A stretch of 64,000 nt of DNA. Origin: Ardenticatenales bacterium (GTDB lineage: Bacteria; Chloroflexota; Anaerolineae; Promineifilales; Promineifilaceae). This document shows, in pieces, positions 1 to 7,563 of the stretch (positions are counted from its first letter, which is position 1; every line of letters starts with the position of its first letter). The notes beneath the pieces were generated by a model. It saw only the letters and a program-made list of their open reading frames with translations. It was not told where the DNA came from and searched no databases. The stretch is taken from NCBI GenBank assembly GCA_020634515.1, contig JACKBL010000001.1, positions 496,001-560,000 of the forward strand, read 5' to 3'. The translations under genes and the position numbers were made by a program.

Positions 1-327
1 GCCAATGTCCAGCAGCAACGTCATCAGGGCCATGCTGTAGCCGATGAGGCCGATGAAGACGGCTGTGCGGGCCACCGGCTGGAAGCGGCGCAGACCGAGC
101 AAATAGACGGCGGCGGAGAGGAGGAAAGCGCCCGCGCTGAGGGCTATCGAGGACAGGTCAATGGCGATCCAGAGTCCCCAGGGGACAAGATCGCTCAGGT
201 TGGTGATCACCAGGCCGCGGGCGAAGACCAGCACGCCGCCGATAACGCCGCCCGTCATCAAGACTAGCAGCAGGAGTATCCACCAACGGAACGGGTTCAG
301 GATTCGTGCGCTCAATTTGCCGTTCAT
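1..327 (-). CDS. NrfD/PsrC-type quinone-interacting membrane subunit (partial, N-terminal 109 residues)
   Basis: The gene starts at 327 and runs off the left edge of the window. The visible part has three hydrophobic segments: one near residues 17-36, one near 48-76 containing VPWGLWIAIDLSSIALSAG, and one beginning near 86. The charged VPWGLW-IA-D pattern is typical of the NrfD/PsrC/HybB family, which exchanges electrons between the quinone pool and a periplasmic iron-sulfur subunit. Its ATG overlaps the TGA of the upstream ferredoxin gene (ATGA at 324-327), so the two are translationally coupled, the usual order for PsrBC or NrfCD modules. The catalytic partner, if any, would lie outside the window. 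Family assignment is firm; substrate is unknown. Confidence 0.85.
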   Translation of the reverse strand, partial: MNGKLSARILNPFRWWILLLLVLMTGGVIGGVLVFARGLVITNLSDLVPWGLWIAIDLSSIALSAGAFLLSAAVYLLGLRRFQPVARTAVFIGLIGYSMALMTLLLDIG

Positions 328-1127
328 GCGTTTACCTCACTATGCGCTTCATGTGGTGGCAGGTAGTAGATGCGCGGCTCCGTGCCCAGTTCTTCCCGCA
401 GACGGAACGAGGGGTGTGCCGCCAGTGCTTTGCTTACCGGCGAGTCAGGGTCGTTCAGGTCGCCGAAGATGCGCGCCCCGGTTGGGCAGGTGACCACGCA
501 CTTGGGCGTCGCTTCCCGGTCTACGCCGGGGGTGAGGCCGTGCGCCAGGCCGCGATTGATGCGCTGGTAGCAAAAGGTGCATTTTTCCACGACGCCACGC
601 GGACGACGTTCGACTTCTGGCTGGCCCCATGCCGGCACATCCGGGTTATCCCCCGTAAACGCTTCCCAGTTGAAGGAACGCGCCCCATACGGGCAGGCTA
701 TTTCGCAATAGCGGCAGCCGATACAGCGGTCATAATCCATCATGACGATGCCATCGGCGCGGTGATAGGTGGCCTTTACCGGGCAAACGTCCACGCAGGG
801 CGCATTGTTGCAGTGCATACATTGCACGGGGAGGAACACTTGCTGCTCCCCGACCTTTTCCGCTTCGGTGACCTGGTTCCAGGAGATGCCGGGGGCGGTG
901 TCGTTGGCGGCGGCGCAGGCGTGGGTGCAGTCGCCGCAGCCAATGCACTTTGATTGGTCAATAATCATGGCCCAGCGGGGGCTGGCGGAGTCGCCGGGTG
1001 CTTTGGAAGCGGAGATAAGCTCTTCCGCGACCTCTCCCAGTTTACGCGGTCCCACGACCAGGACGGTTCCCGTGCCCGCCAGCAGCATTTTGAGGAAACC
1101 GCGTCTTCCAATCTTCTCGTTGTTCAT
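324..1127 (-). CDS. Tat-exported 4x[4Fe-4S] ferredoxin subunit (PsrB/NrfC/HybA-like)
   Basis: 267 residues. The N-terminus has a twin-arginine motif (GRRGFLKML) followed by a hydrophobic stretch, so it should be exported folded by Tat. Cysteine motifs include CIGCGDCTHAC, CMHCNNAPCVDVCP, CIGCRYCEIACPYGA and a later CTFCYQR...CVVTCPTGA pair, which is the four-cluster pattern of the DMSO-reductase B-subunit family. It would pass electrons between the NrfD-type subunit encoded immediately downstream (4-nt overlap) and a periplasmic redox partner, most simply the octaheme cytochrome encoded just upstream at 1182-2081. No molybdopterin catalytic subunit is visible here, so the complex may be a quinone:cytochrome oxidoreductase rather than a classical PSR/DMSO reductase. 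That last point is inference. Confidence 0.92.
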   Translation of the reverse strand: MNNEKIGRRGFLKMLLAGTGTVLVVGPRKLGEVAEELISASKAPGDSASPRWAMIIDQSKCIGCGDCTHACAAANDTAPGISWNQVTEAEKVGEQQVFLPVQCMHCNNAPCVDVCPVKATYHRADGIVMMDYDRCIGCRYCEIACPYGARSFNWEAFTGDNPDVPAWGQPEVERRPRGVVEKCTFCYQRINRGLAHGLTPGVDREATPKCVVTCPTGARIFGDLNDPDSPVSKALAAHPSFRLREELGTEPRIYYLPPHEAHSEVNA

Positions 1128-1141
1128 GACAATACCTCGAA

Positions 1142-1174
1142 ACCTTCCTGGAAGTTGGACGCTTCCAGGAAGGT
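1142..1174 (-). other. Intercistronic hairpin between the cytochrome and ferredoxin genes
   Basis: A perfect 13-bp inverted repeat (ACCTTCCTGGAAG at 1142-1154 and its complement at 1162-1174) with a 7-nt loop lies in the 54-nt gap between the octaheme gene and the ferredoxin gene. No U-tract follows on the coding strand, so it is more likely an mRNA-processing or stabilising hairpin than a terminator. It resembles the CTTCCGGAAG-type hairpins at 33.5 kb. Confidence 0.6.
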
Positions 1175-1181
1175 GATGGGG

Positions 1182-2081
1182 CTAGAAATCCGCCTGTCGA
1201 TACCAGTTGCGCAGCCAGGGGGCCAGAACCATGCCGAAACCCATGCCCACGAGCGCGGCCAGGGCGACAAAGCTGTACGGGCTGACCGGGTTCGGCTGGG
1301 CGCTGACGGTGGTGCTGTTGGCGGGGGGTTGAACCATGCCCGCCTGCTGCAGTTCGCCGGGGAGCAGGTTGTGGTCCGTGGGGACGTGCATTTCCTGCGC
1401 GTGGCACTCGGAGCAGGTGACGATGTCCACGGTGAAGGTGTGAGAGCGTTTGCCGTGTCCCTCGCCCATCTGCGTGTCGGAGATGGTCAGGTGGCAGTCG
1501 GTGCAGAGGACACCTTGCTGGGCGTGGGCGGTAGCGCCAAACATTTCGGACTCATTGTCGTGACATGTCTGGCACAGTTCTTGCGCGCTGCTCTTCTTAA
1601 TCTCGCTGGTGTGCGGGTTGTGGCAGCGAATGCAGGCCAGGTTTTCCTGGCTGTGGGTGCTGTGCTGCCAGTCGGAGTAGGTGTCTATGTGGCAATCGCC
1701 ACAGCGGCGCGAGGAGATGTCCGTGGGCATGATCACCATATCAGGATGGTTGACGGAGGTGGGATAGTGGCAAGTGGTGCAGGCTACGCCCTCTTCTTCG
1801 TAGGTTCCGGTGGCTTCGTCGAAGCCGGTGGTATGGCAAGGCAGGCAGGCTTGTGGCTTGCCTTGCTCTTGCCATGCTTCTTGGAAGATGGGGTCGGAAA
1901 AGGCCTGTCCGTGTGGGCTTACGGCCCAGGAAGTCTGGATACTTTCGTGACAGTCGAGGCAATCTTGCGGTTCGGCTGTTTGCAGCGATGTGTTGGCCTG
2001 GACGATGGTGGTCGCTAACAGACCCATGGGGAGGGCAAAAAAGATGCCCACAATCATTCTCCACATCAGGTTTTTGTACAT
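1182..2081 (-). CDS. Octaheme c-type cytochrome with C-terminal membrane anchor
   Basis: 299 residues with an N-terminal hydrophobic segment (residues 8-25, signal peptide or anchor) and eight CxxCH heme sites: CLDCH, CLPCH, CTTCH, CGDCH, CIRCH, CQTCH, CTDCH and CSECH. A C-terminal hydrophobic helix (FVALAALVGMGFGMVLAP) would anchor it with the heme domain outside. The pattern resembles the NapC/NrfB/cytochrome c554-like multiheme group, but no precise subfamily can be named. It sits upstream of the ferredoxin and NrfD-type genes in one apparent operon, so it likely accepts electrons from or donates electrons to that pair. Confidence 0.9.
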   Translation of the reverse strand: MYKNLMWRMIVGIFFALPMGLLATTIVQANTSLQTAEPQDCLDCHESIQTSWAVSPHGQAFSDPIFQEAWQEQGKPQACLPCHTTGFDEATGTYEEEGVACTTCHYPTSVNHPDMVIMPTDISSRRCGDCHIDTYSDWQHSTHSQENLACIRCHNPHTSEIKKSSAQELCQTCHDNESEMFGATAHAQQGVLCTDCHLTISDTQMGEGHGKRSHTFTVDIVTCSECHAQEMHVPTDHNLLPGELQQAGMVQPPANSTTVSAQPNPVSPYSFVALAALVGMGFGMVLAPWLRNWYRQADF

Positions 2082-2107
2082 TCCAAATTTCCCCTTGTGC
2101 GCCGCCG

Positions 2108-2464
2108 TTAGCTGATTTGGGGCTGAACGACTGCCGTAGCTTTTTCAAACTGGCGGCGGACTTTACAGGTCAGGCAGGCGGACTGGAGTTGCCCGTTACT
2201 GCGATGGCATTCCCAACAAGGGATGTCTGGCTGGAGATAGGCTGGGCAACGGTCGCGCAGCCGGGGGGGGCAGTCAAACACTTCCCAGCAGGGGACTGGG
2301 GTTGTGCGGGTTTTTAGTTGGGCCAGTTCGGCTTCGGCTTCCGCCTGCCAGCGAGCATCCAGACGGCGCAGGAACCAGCCAATGAGGATGGTGATGCCGA
2401 TGGGGATACCCAGGCGGAGGAGGAAACCGAAGGCGATTGTGAGAATTTCTTGGAAGGTGGTCAT
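2108..2464 (-). CDS. Membrane-anchored two-CW-type cysteine-rich protein
   Basis: 118 residues. One N-terminal hydrophobic segment (about residues 5-28) precedes a short charged helix and a cysteine-rich domain with CWEVFDC, CPAYLQPDIPCWEC and a final CLTC. Repeated C-W-E cysteine pairs match what is annotated as the two-CW domain, a small domain of unknown function common near redox and cytochrome genes; that recognition is from memory of the motif. Eight cysteines facing one compartment could hold a metal or Fe-S centre, but this is not shown. It lies 26 nt upstream of the octaheme gene in the same direction. Confidence 0.65.
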   Translation of the reverse strand: MTTFQEILTIAFGFLLRLGIPIGITILIGWFLRRLDARWQAEAEAELAQLKTRTTPVPCWEVFDCPPRLRDRCPAYLQPDIPCWECHRSNGQLQSACLTCKVRRQFEKATAVVQPQIS

Positions 2465-2531
2465 GGTACACCGTCCGTGTTGGTGGCTTTGTGAGAAGCC
2501 AGGTCAACACCCCTTGATTGGATAGAAGAGG

Positions 2532-2672
2532 TCATAAAGCGGCGTGCTGACCGCTTTTGCGTTCGTAGTGGCGTTGCAGCAGTGTGCCGATGGAGAGGAG
2601 GATAAATGCCGGCAGCACCACGCGAACTAAAAAGAAACTTGTGACGATAAAGAAGGCCGATAACGCACTCAT
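2532..2672 (-). CDS. Small (46-residue) single-pass membrane protein at the head of the operon
   Basis: A short frame starts with ATG at 2672 and ends with TGA at 2532-2534. The product begins MSALSAFFIVTSFFLVRVV, is hydrophobic over about residues 5-32, and ends in a basic tail (QRHYERKSGQHAAL). A GAGGT ribosome-binding site lies 6 nt before the ATG. It precedes the two-CW gene in the same direction, so it is probably the first gene of the NrfD-type electron-transfer operon. Small one-helix proteins are common accessory subunits in such complexes. Function is unknown; existence rests on the RBS, hydrophobicity and position. Confidence 0.55.
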   Translation of the reverse strand: MSALSAFFIVTSFFLVRVVLPAFILLSIGTLLQRHYERKSGQHAAL

Positions 2673-2822
2673 GGTGGACCTCACTTGTGGTGAATGGTCT
2701 GACGGTTTTGAGAGACGGGAACTGGAGGAGTAAGCAAACCATCAAACCGTGGGTCTAACTTTGCCTACAGTGTAAGGGTTTGCCGGCGTGGGGTAAATTG
2801 GCTGTGTGACGGATTCTGGGAA

Positions 2823-2914
2823 TGGGGCAACCGCCCCAAAGCGTGGGTATGTGGCCGTGCTAAAATGGGGCAAATGGGGAATTCAAACTGAGGTTAAATG
2901 GGGCGATTACCCCA
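2823..2914. promoter_or_regulatory. Paired TGGGG-N6-CCCCA palindromes upstream of the cytochrome operon
   Basis: Two 16-bp palindromes with identical outer arms, TGGGGCAACCGCCCCA (2823-2838) and TGGGGCGATTACCCCA (2899-2914), lie 76 bp apart centre to centre, with two further TGGGG half-sites between them (about 2866-2880). They occupy the otherwise empty 300-bp gap (2673-2970) between the small membrane gene, transcribed leftward, and the end of the NarL-type regulator gene. The simplest reading is an operator region for the adjacent response regulator. That is inference; no promoter box is clear. Confidence 0.5.
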
Positions 2915-2970
2915 TAACGGCACGCGGGAAGAGGAAAAAGGGGATGGCGAATGGGGCGCGTGTTGGGGGG

Positions 2971-3618
2971 CTAGGGTTTGATGATGCCTTTGCGGATGGC
3001 GTACTTGACCAGTTCCGTGCGCGAGTGGAGGTTTAGCTTGCGCATGATGTTTTCGCGGTGGCGGGCGACCGTTTTGGGGCTGATCACTAGTTTTTCGGCG
3101 ATCTCCGCGTTGTTGGTTCCTTCCGCCAGCCAGGCCAGCACCTCTTCTTCGCGCGGTGTCAGGTTGTCCGAGGATGTATCGGCGGCGCTTTCTCGCTGGG
3201 CGACAAAGTCGCGCACGAGCAGTTTCGCCAGCGAGGGGTATAAGTATACTTCGTTGGCGGCGGCGGCGCGGATGGCCGTGACCAGTTCGTCCGGCGCGGC
3301 GCGTTTGGGCACATACCCATGGGCCCCCGCGTCCAGCATCTGGAAGAAATACTCTTCGTCTTCGTGGATGGTGAGGGCGACGATGGCAACCTGTGGGTAC
3401 TGGGCTTTGATCAGGCGGGTGGCGGCGATGCCGGAGATGTCGGGCAGGCCAATGTCCATGAGTACGACATCGGGTAGCAGGCGGGCCACGTCGCGCAAGG
3501 CTTCATTCCCGGTGCCGGATTCGCCGACGATCTCGATGTCGTCTTCGCTTTCCAGCAACATGCGCAGCCCCAGCCGCACCACGGCGTGGTCATCCACCAG
3601 CAGCAGGCGTATGCCCAT
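2971..3618 (-). CDS. NarL/FixJ-family response regulator
   Basis: 215 residues. Receiver domain (about 1-120) with acidic pair VDDH, phosphoacceptor in VVLMDIGLPD (Asp about 55) and the conserved Lys in YVPKRA. A LuxR-type helix-turn-helix follows (about 150-212): LTPREEEVLAWLAEGTNNAE and SPKTVARHRENIMRKL. It overlaps the 3' end of the histidine-kinase gene by 29 nt, so the two form one transcription unit and a cognate pair. The location between two multiheme-cytochrome operons suggests that it controls one or both; the palindromes at 2823-2914 are candidate sites. Confidence 0.93.
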   Translation of the reverse strand: MGIRLLLVDDHAVVRLGLRMLLESEDDIEIVGESGTGNEALRDVARLLPDVVLMDIGLPDISGIAATRLIKAQYPQVAIVALTIHEDEEYFFQMLDAGAHGYVPKRAAPDELVTAIRAAAANEVYLYPSLAKLLVRDFVAQRESAADTSSDNLTPREEEVLAWLAEGTNNAEIAEKLVISPKTVARHRENIMRKLNLHSRTELVKYAIRKGIIKP

Positions 3619-5104
3619 TTTCTTGCGCTCCTTGTTCCGGGATCGACCAATTTGTTTGACAGGGGATGACGACGGCGATACGTGTGCCGCGTCCGGGGTG
3701 GGAGTCGAGGGTGAACTCTCCGCCGAGGAGGGAGGCGCGTTCGCGCATGCCCAGCAGGCCCCAGGATTGTCGTCGTTCGTCGCTCATGGCCCGTTCTACG
3801 TCGAATCCCCAGCCGTCGTCTTGCACTTCTATGCGCACGTCGGCGCCGCTGTAGGTGAGGGTGATGGCTACGTTTTGCGCCTGGGCGTGCTTGATGACGT
3901 TGGTGAGGGCTTCCTGGGCGATGCGGAAGAGGGCGATCTTGACGGGGGAGGCGAGGGGGTGTTCCGTGCCGGCAACGGTGACGGTTACGGTGATGCCGGC
4001 AACTTTCTGGGTTTCGCCCGCCCACCAGCGCAGCGCTGCCGGCAATCCCAGGTCATCCAGGTGCGAAGGGCGCAGGTTGGCGATCAACCGCTGTAGCTCA
4101 TCCAGCGAACGCGCCACCAGGTTTTCCAACTGGTGCAGATTGTGCGCGGCTAATTCATGGTTGGCGCCTAACATACGCGAGACGCCGCGCAGCCCCAACC
4201 CCAGCGCCGTCAGCTCCTGCCCTGTTTCGTCGTGCAGTTCGCGGGCGATGCGTTGCCGCTCCGCTTCTTGCGCCGCCACCACGCGGCGCAGCAGGTCCCC
4301 GCGCAGCGCCTCCCGTTTCTCCGCTTCGCGCAGGCGGTCCTCTTGTAGTTGGGTGATGCGGCGCTGCGTTTCCACTTCAAAGGAGCGTAGGGAACCGACG
4401 ATGAAGAAGGAGATGGCGACGGCGGCGGCGGCGCGCAGCAGTTGTACGGGGAAGCCAAAGAAGCGGAAGAAGAGGTCTTGGTTGAGGAAGGTGGAGGGGG
4501 GGAGTTGGCTGGCGCGGGTGAAGAGCTGGCCCATAAGGCCGTACCAGGCGAAGGCGATGGCGGCCCAGAGACTGTCGCGTCCGAATTGTTCCATGCCGGC
4601 ACGACGGAACGCCCGCTGCTGCGCCACCAACCCTACGGAAGCAACCAGCGCGGCGGGAATGCCCAGCACGTAGCGGGTCCACACGTCGGCACCATCCCAC
4701 AGGGCGTCCGCCGGATAGCGGCCGCGCATCACCAGCAGGCCGCCGGCCCAGATGCCACCCTGTAGCAGCGGCCCCAGCAGACTGATGCGGCGGATGTTGG
4801 CGTTGGGGGAGAGGAGGGAAGCGCCAAAGGCGGTGAGGGAGAGGAAGGAGAAGGCCAGCAATCCCAGGCGGATTGCCTCCCACAATTCGGGGAAGTCGGC
4901 TTGCCAGGGGAGGAGTCCGGGGCGTTCCAGCATCTCCAGCCATTCGTGGCCGCCGTGGAGGAGGCCAAAGATGATCAGCGGGCGCAGGGCGTGACGCAGC
5001 CGTTCGTCGTTGGCGCGTACGTGCTCCAGGAGCACGATGAAGCCCATCATGACGAATGCCAGGCCGTATATGAGGAAGAGGATGGCGTGGAAGGCGTCGC
5101 TCAT
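3590..5104 (-). CDS. Membrane-bound NarX-type (HisKA_3) sensor histidine kinase
   Basis: 504 residues. The first ~235 residues contain about seven hydrophobic segments and no obvious extracytoplasmic ligand domain, so sensing is probably within the membrane. A coiled coil (about 240-285) leads to the HisKA_3 dimerisation helix with the phospho-accepting histidine in IARELHDETGQE (His about 291), followed by a HATPase domain with an N-box-like EALTNVIKHA, DDGWGFD and GLLGMRERA. The ATG at 5104 lies inside a TGCCGGCA octamer and has no clear Shine-Dalgarno sequence, so the start is less certain. It is the partner of the overlapping response regulator. Confidence 0.9.
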   Translation of the reverse strand: MSDAFHAILFLIYGLAFVMMGFIVLLEHVRANDERLRHALRPLIIFGLLHGGHEWLEMLERPGLLPWQADFPELWEAIRLGLLAFSFLSLTAFGASLLSPNANIRRISLLGPLLQGGIWAGGLLVMRGRYPADALWDGADVWTRYVLGIPAALVASVGLVAQQRAFRRAGMEQFGRDSLWAAIAFAWYGLMGQLFTRASQLPPSTFLNQDLFFRFFGFPVQLLRAAAAVAISFFIVGSLRSFEVETQRRITQLQEDRLREAEKREALRGDLLRRVVAAQEAERQRIARELHDETGQELTALGLGLRGVSRMLGANHELAAHNLHQLENLVARSLDELQRLIANLRPSHLDDLGLPAALRWWAGETQKVAGITVTVTVAGTEHPLASPVKIALFRIAQEALTNVIKHAQAQNVAITLTYSGADVRIEVQDDGWGFDVERAMSDERRQSWGLLGMRERASLLGGEFTLDSHPGRGTRIAVVIPCQTNWSIPEQGAQENGHTPAAGG

Positions 5105-5121
5105 GCCGGCATCAACCCCAA

Positions 5122-5172
5122 ACAGTGGTCAGTGGATAGTGGTCAGTGGTCAGTGGTCAGTGGTCAGTGGTC
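5122..5172. repeat. Heptanucleotide microsatellite (CAGTGGT)
   Basis: About seven imperfect tandem copies of a 7-bp unit (CAGTGGT), with one variant copy (AGTGGATAGTGG), lie just upstream of the histidine-kinase start. Such tracts can change copy number by slippage; whether that affects expression of the kinase is unknown. Confidence 0.7.
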
Positions 5173-5232
5173 TGAAACGCTGCCCACAAACTATCGTCCC
5201 TCCCCCCGGGAAAGGACGCGCGCGTGACAAAA

Positions 5233-5266
5233 ATAAGGCCGGATACATTGCTGCATCCGGCCTTAT
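5233..5266 (-). terminator. Rho-independent terminator of the cytochrome operon
   Basis: A perfect 12-bp stem (ATAAGGCCGGAT and its complement) with a 10-nt loop lies 21 bp past the stop codon of the decaheme gene. Read on the minus strand it is followed by a TTTTT tract, the standard intrinsic-terminator form. Confidence 0.9.
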
Positions 5267-5286
5267 CAGCCTATCTCGTCACGGCG

Positions 5287-7494
5287 CTAGGGCCGGATCA
5301 TGTTCGTGGTATCCGCTCCCAGGCTGTTGAGCGAATCATACAGGATTTGCAGGATGTACTTGCCGTTGTGGGCAAATGCGCCTGGATCTTTTGCCACATA
5401 CTGGTAGTTGTATGCCGCGCGCAGCAGGGCAGGCGTCCAGGTGTTGTAGCCATTGCTGCGGGTTGCTTCGTCCGCGTCTACGGTGCCGTTGCTATTCGTA
5501 TCCGTGAAGAAGTACGGATAGGCGGCATCTGAGTAAACGATACCCGTGCCAATCGTGTCCGTGGCATAGGACTGCATCGCCGTATACAGGGCTTCCTGCA
5601 TGGTGGCGATTTCGCCGGCCAGACCTTCGGTCACGTCGCCGTCACCGTCGAAGTCATCTTCGCTGACGCGAATATCGACCAGATCGGCTCGTGTCACGAC
5701 GTTCTCGTGGCATTCCACGCACTCGTCAATTTGCACTTCTAGCAAATGGGTGTCGTGGCACTCAATGCAGGTGTCACGCGCGGCAACGTGTTCATTGCGA
5801 CCCGCGTAGACCTGACCGGTGAATTCGTACGCGCCCTTGGCTTCGGTGCCGAACAGCGTGGCCCCGGCGGCGAAGTAGTGGACGTTCAAGAAGCGCAGCC
5901 GATCCGATTGCTCATCCGCGCCCAGGTCACCGATCAGCCGGTCTACGCTGACCGTAGACTCGCGTCCCTGGTGACAGTTGATGCACAGGTTGGCGTCCGG
6001 TTCGCCCAGGGTGAGGGTGGCCCCGCTGGGGAACGGCACTTCTTCCACTTCGTAGCGGGTGAAGGTGGTCAGATCGTTGTGGCAGGTGGCGCAATTAAGG
6101 CCGTTTGCCGTGGGCTGGTTGATGGTTACGCCTTGCTCAATGAAGAGCGGCAGGCCGGCGGCGGAGTGGCAGCGGCTGCAGGAGCCGGACACTTCGCCAT
6201 CTTCATCCCAATGACGGAACGCTTCCTCGGAACCGGCGAAGTGACCCGCATCAATGCGATGCATGTTGGTCATATCAATGGGTTCGGAAATGGAACCGTT
6301 CAAGTCCTCGGTTGAGTCATACAGCAGCTCAATGATGTACTTGCCGCCGTGAGCGAAGAAGCCGGGGTCTTTGAGGGATACCTGATAGTTGTAGGCGGCC
6401 TTGGCCAGGCGTGCCGTCCAGGAATCGTAGCGACCTGTTTCGTCTTCATCAACCTGACCGTTGTCATTGGCGTCAATGAAGAAGTAGGGGTAGCGGGCGG
6501 TGTCGTAGGCGATCGGTTGGCCGGCGACTTCGCGCGCGTAAGCCTGAATCGCCATCATGAGCGTCTCTTGCATCCCCGTTACTTCGTGGTAGATGCCTTC
6601 TTCCCGGTCACCGTTGCCGTTGTAATCGACGAGCGAACCTTGCATACGCACGTCCTTCAGGTCTTCCACCGTTTCTACATTGGTGTGGCAGGTCTGACAT
6701 TCGGCGACTTTCACTTCCAGCGTGTGCGGGCTGTGGCAGGAGGCGCAGGTGTCATAACCGGCGACGTGGTCGAACTTGGCATCGTATGCTTTGCCGTCGT
6801 ACTCGTAGCCACCCTTGACCACCGTGCCATAGAGGGTGGCGGCGGCGGCGTAGTAGTGGATGTTGGCAAAGCCGAGGTCCGGGCTTACTTCGTCGAGGTT
6901 GTCGGTAATGCCGGCATTGGCAATAGCCTCATCCACGCCCACCTTCGAGTAACGCCCCTGGTGGCACTGCATACAACGCGCTTCCGGTCCCAGACCCGTC
7001 ACCTCTATCCCGGAGGGGAAGACAACGCTCGTCATCATGACCGTAGCCGCGTTGTGGCAGGCATCGCAGGTAATGACGGAACCAATCGGCGCGGGCTGGT
7101 CAACCACGCCCGCTTCCGAACCGTCCGCGCCAATGAAGTCCTGATACCCGACGCCACTGTGGCAGCGGGCGCAGGATTCCGGCACTTCCGCCGGATCATC
7201 TTCGTTCCAATGGACAAAGGCTTCCGCCGTTTTGTCGGCATGGCCGGAGTTGACCCATTGGTCGAGGAAGGGGATGACGGGCACGACAGGCGTCGGCTCC
7301 ACCATCACTTCTACAATACGTGTCACTTCGACTTCGACGGCCGGTCCTTCCACCTCGACCGTTACTGGAACTTCTCGGGTGACGACCACAGGCGTACCTG
7401 CTGTTCCCGACCCTTCATTGCTACATGCGTAGAGCATGAAGCTGAAGAGGAAGATCAGTCCCAGTGCCCACGAGATTCTGATCATCCGTTTCAT
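5287..7494 (-). CDS. Decaheme c-type cytochrome lipoprotein with internal duplication
   Basis: 735 residues from the ATG at 7494, chosen because AAGGAGG lies 6 nt upstream and a lipoprotein signal follows (MKRMIRISWALGLIFLFSF...LYAC, with the lipobox Cys near residue 24). A Val/Glu-rich spacer precedes ten CxxCH sites: CARCH, CDACH, CMQCH, CASCH, CQTCH, then CSRCH, CATCH, CINCH, CIECH, CVECH. The two halves are homologous: each has five hemes in the same order plus a C-terminal module with YPYFF, a D-x-N-x-NG-x-VD-x-DE acidic loop resembling an EF-hand, and AAYNYQ...KDPG.FAH.GKYI. The gene therefore arose by duplication of a five-heme unit. It is last in a four-gene operon with a terminator just downstream. 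Confidence 0.9.
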   Translation of the reverse strand: MKRMIRISWALGLIFLFSFMLYACSNEGSGTAGTPVVVTREVPVTVEVEGPAVEVEVTRIVEVMVEPTPVVPVIPFLDQWVNSGHADKTAEAFVHWNEDDPAEVPESCARCHSGVGYQDFIGADGSEAGVVDQPAPIGSVITCDACHNAATVMMTSVVFPSGIEVTGLGPEARCMQCHQGRYSKVGVDEAIANAGITDNLDEVSPDLGFANIHYYAAAATLYGTVVKGGYEYDGKAYDAKFDHVAGYDTCASCHSPHTLEVKVAECQTCHTNVETVEDLKDVRMQGSLVDYNGNGDREEGIYHEVTGMQETLMMAIQAYAREVAGQPIAYDTARYPYFFIDANDNGQVDEDETGRYDSWTARLAKAAYNYQVSLKDPGFFAHGGKYIIELLYDSTEDLNGSISEPIDMTNMHRIDAGHFAGSEEAFRHWDEDGEVSGSCSRCHSAAGLPLFIEQGVTINQPTANGLNCATCHNDLTTFTRYEVEEVPFPSGATLTLGEPDANLCINCHQGRESTVSVDRLIGDLGADEQSDRLRFLNVHYFAAGATLFGTEAKGAYEFTGQVYAGRNEHVAARDTCIECHDTHLLEVQIDECVECHENVVTRADLVDIRVSEDDFDGDGDVTEGLAGEIATMQEALYTAMQSYATDTIGTGIVYSDAAYPYFFTDTNSNGTVDADEATRSNGYNTWTPALLRAAYNYQYVAKDPGAFAHNGKYILQILYDSLNSLGADTTNMIRP

Positions 7495-7563
7495 AACAAA
7501 CCTCCTTACATGTTTGTTGGTAGAATGCGGCGCGGCTTGTAGAGTATCCGTCCGCGCCACGCT

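Noticed and set aside
954..2018. Long plus-strand open frame (about 350 codons) opposite the octaheme gene
   Set aside because: It is antisense to a cytochrome with eight CxxCH sites; the frame is open because of GC-rich codon structure and encodes Gly/Val/Ala-rich low-complexity sequence.
2461..2745. A 94-codon minus-strand frame overlapping the small membrane gene
   Set aside because: Its product is not protein-like; the 46-residue frame in another phase has an RBS and a transmembrane helix.
6349..7542. Plus-strand frame of about 400 codons opposite the decaheme gene
   Set aside because: Composition is a mirror of the minus-strand gene, with no RBS and no recognisable domain; the decaheme protein on the other strand is certain.
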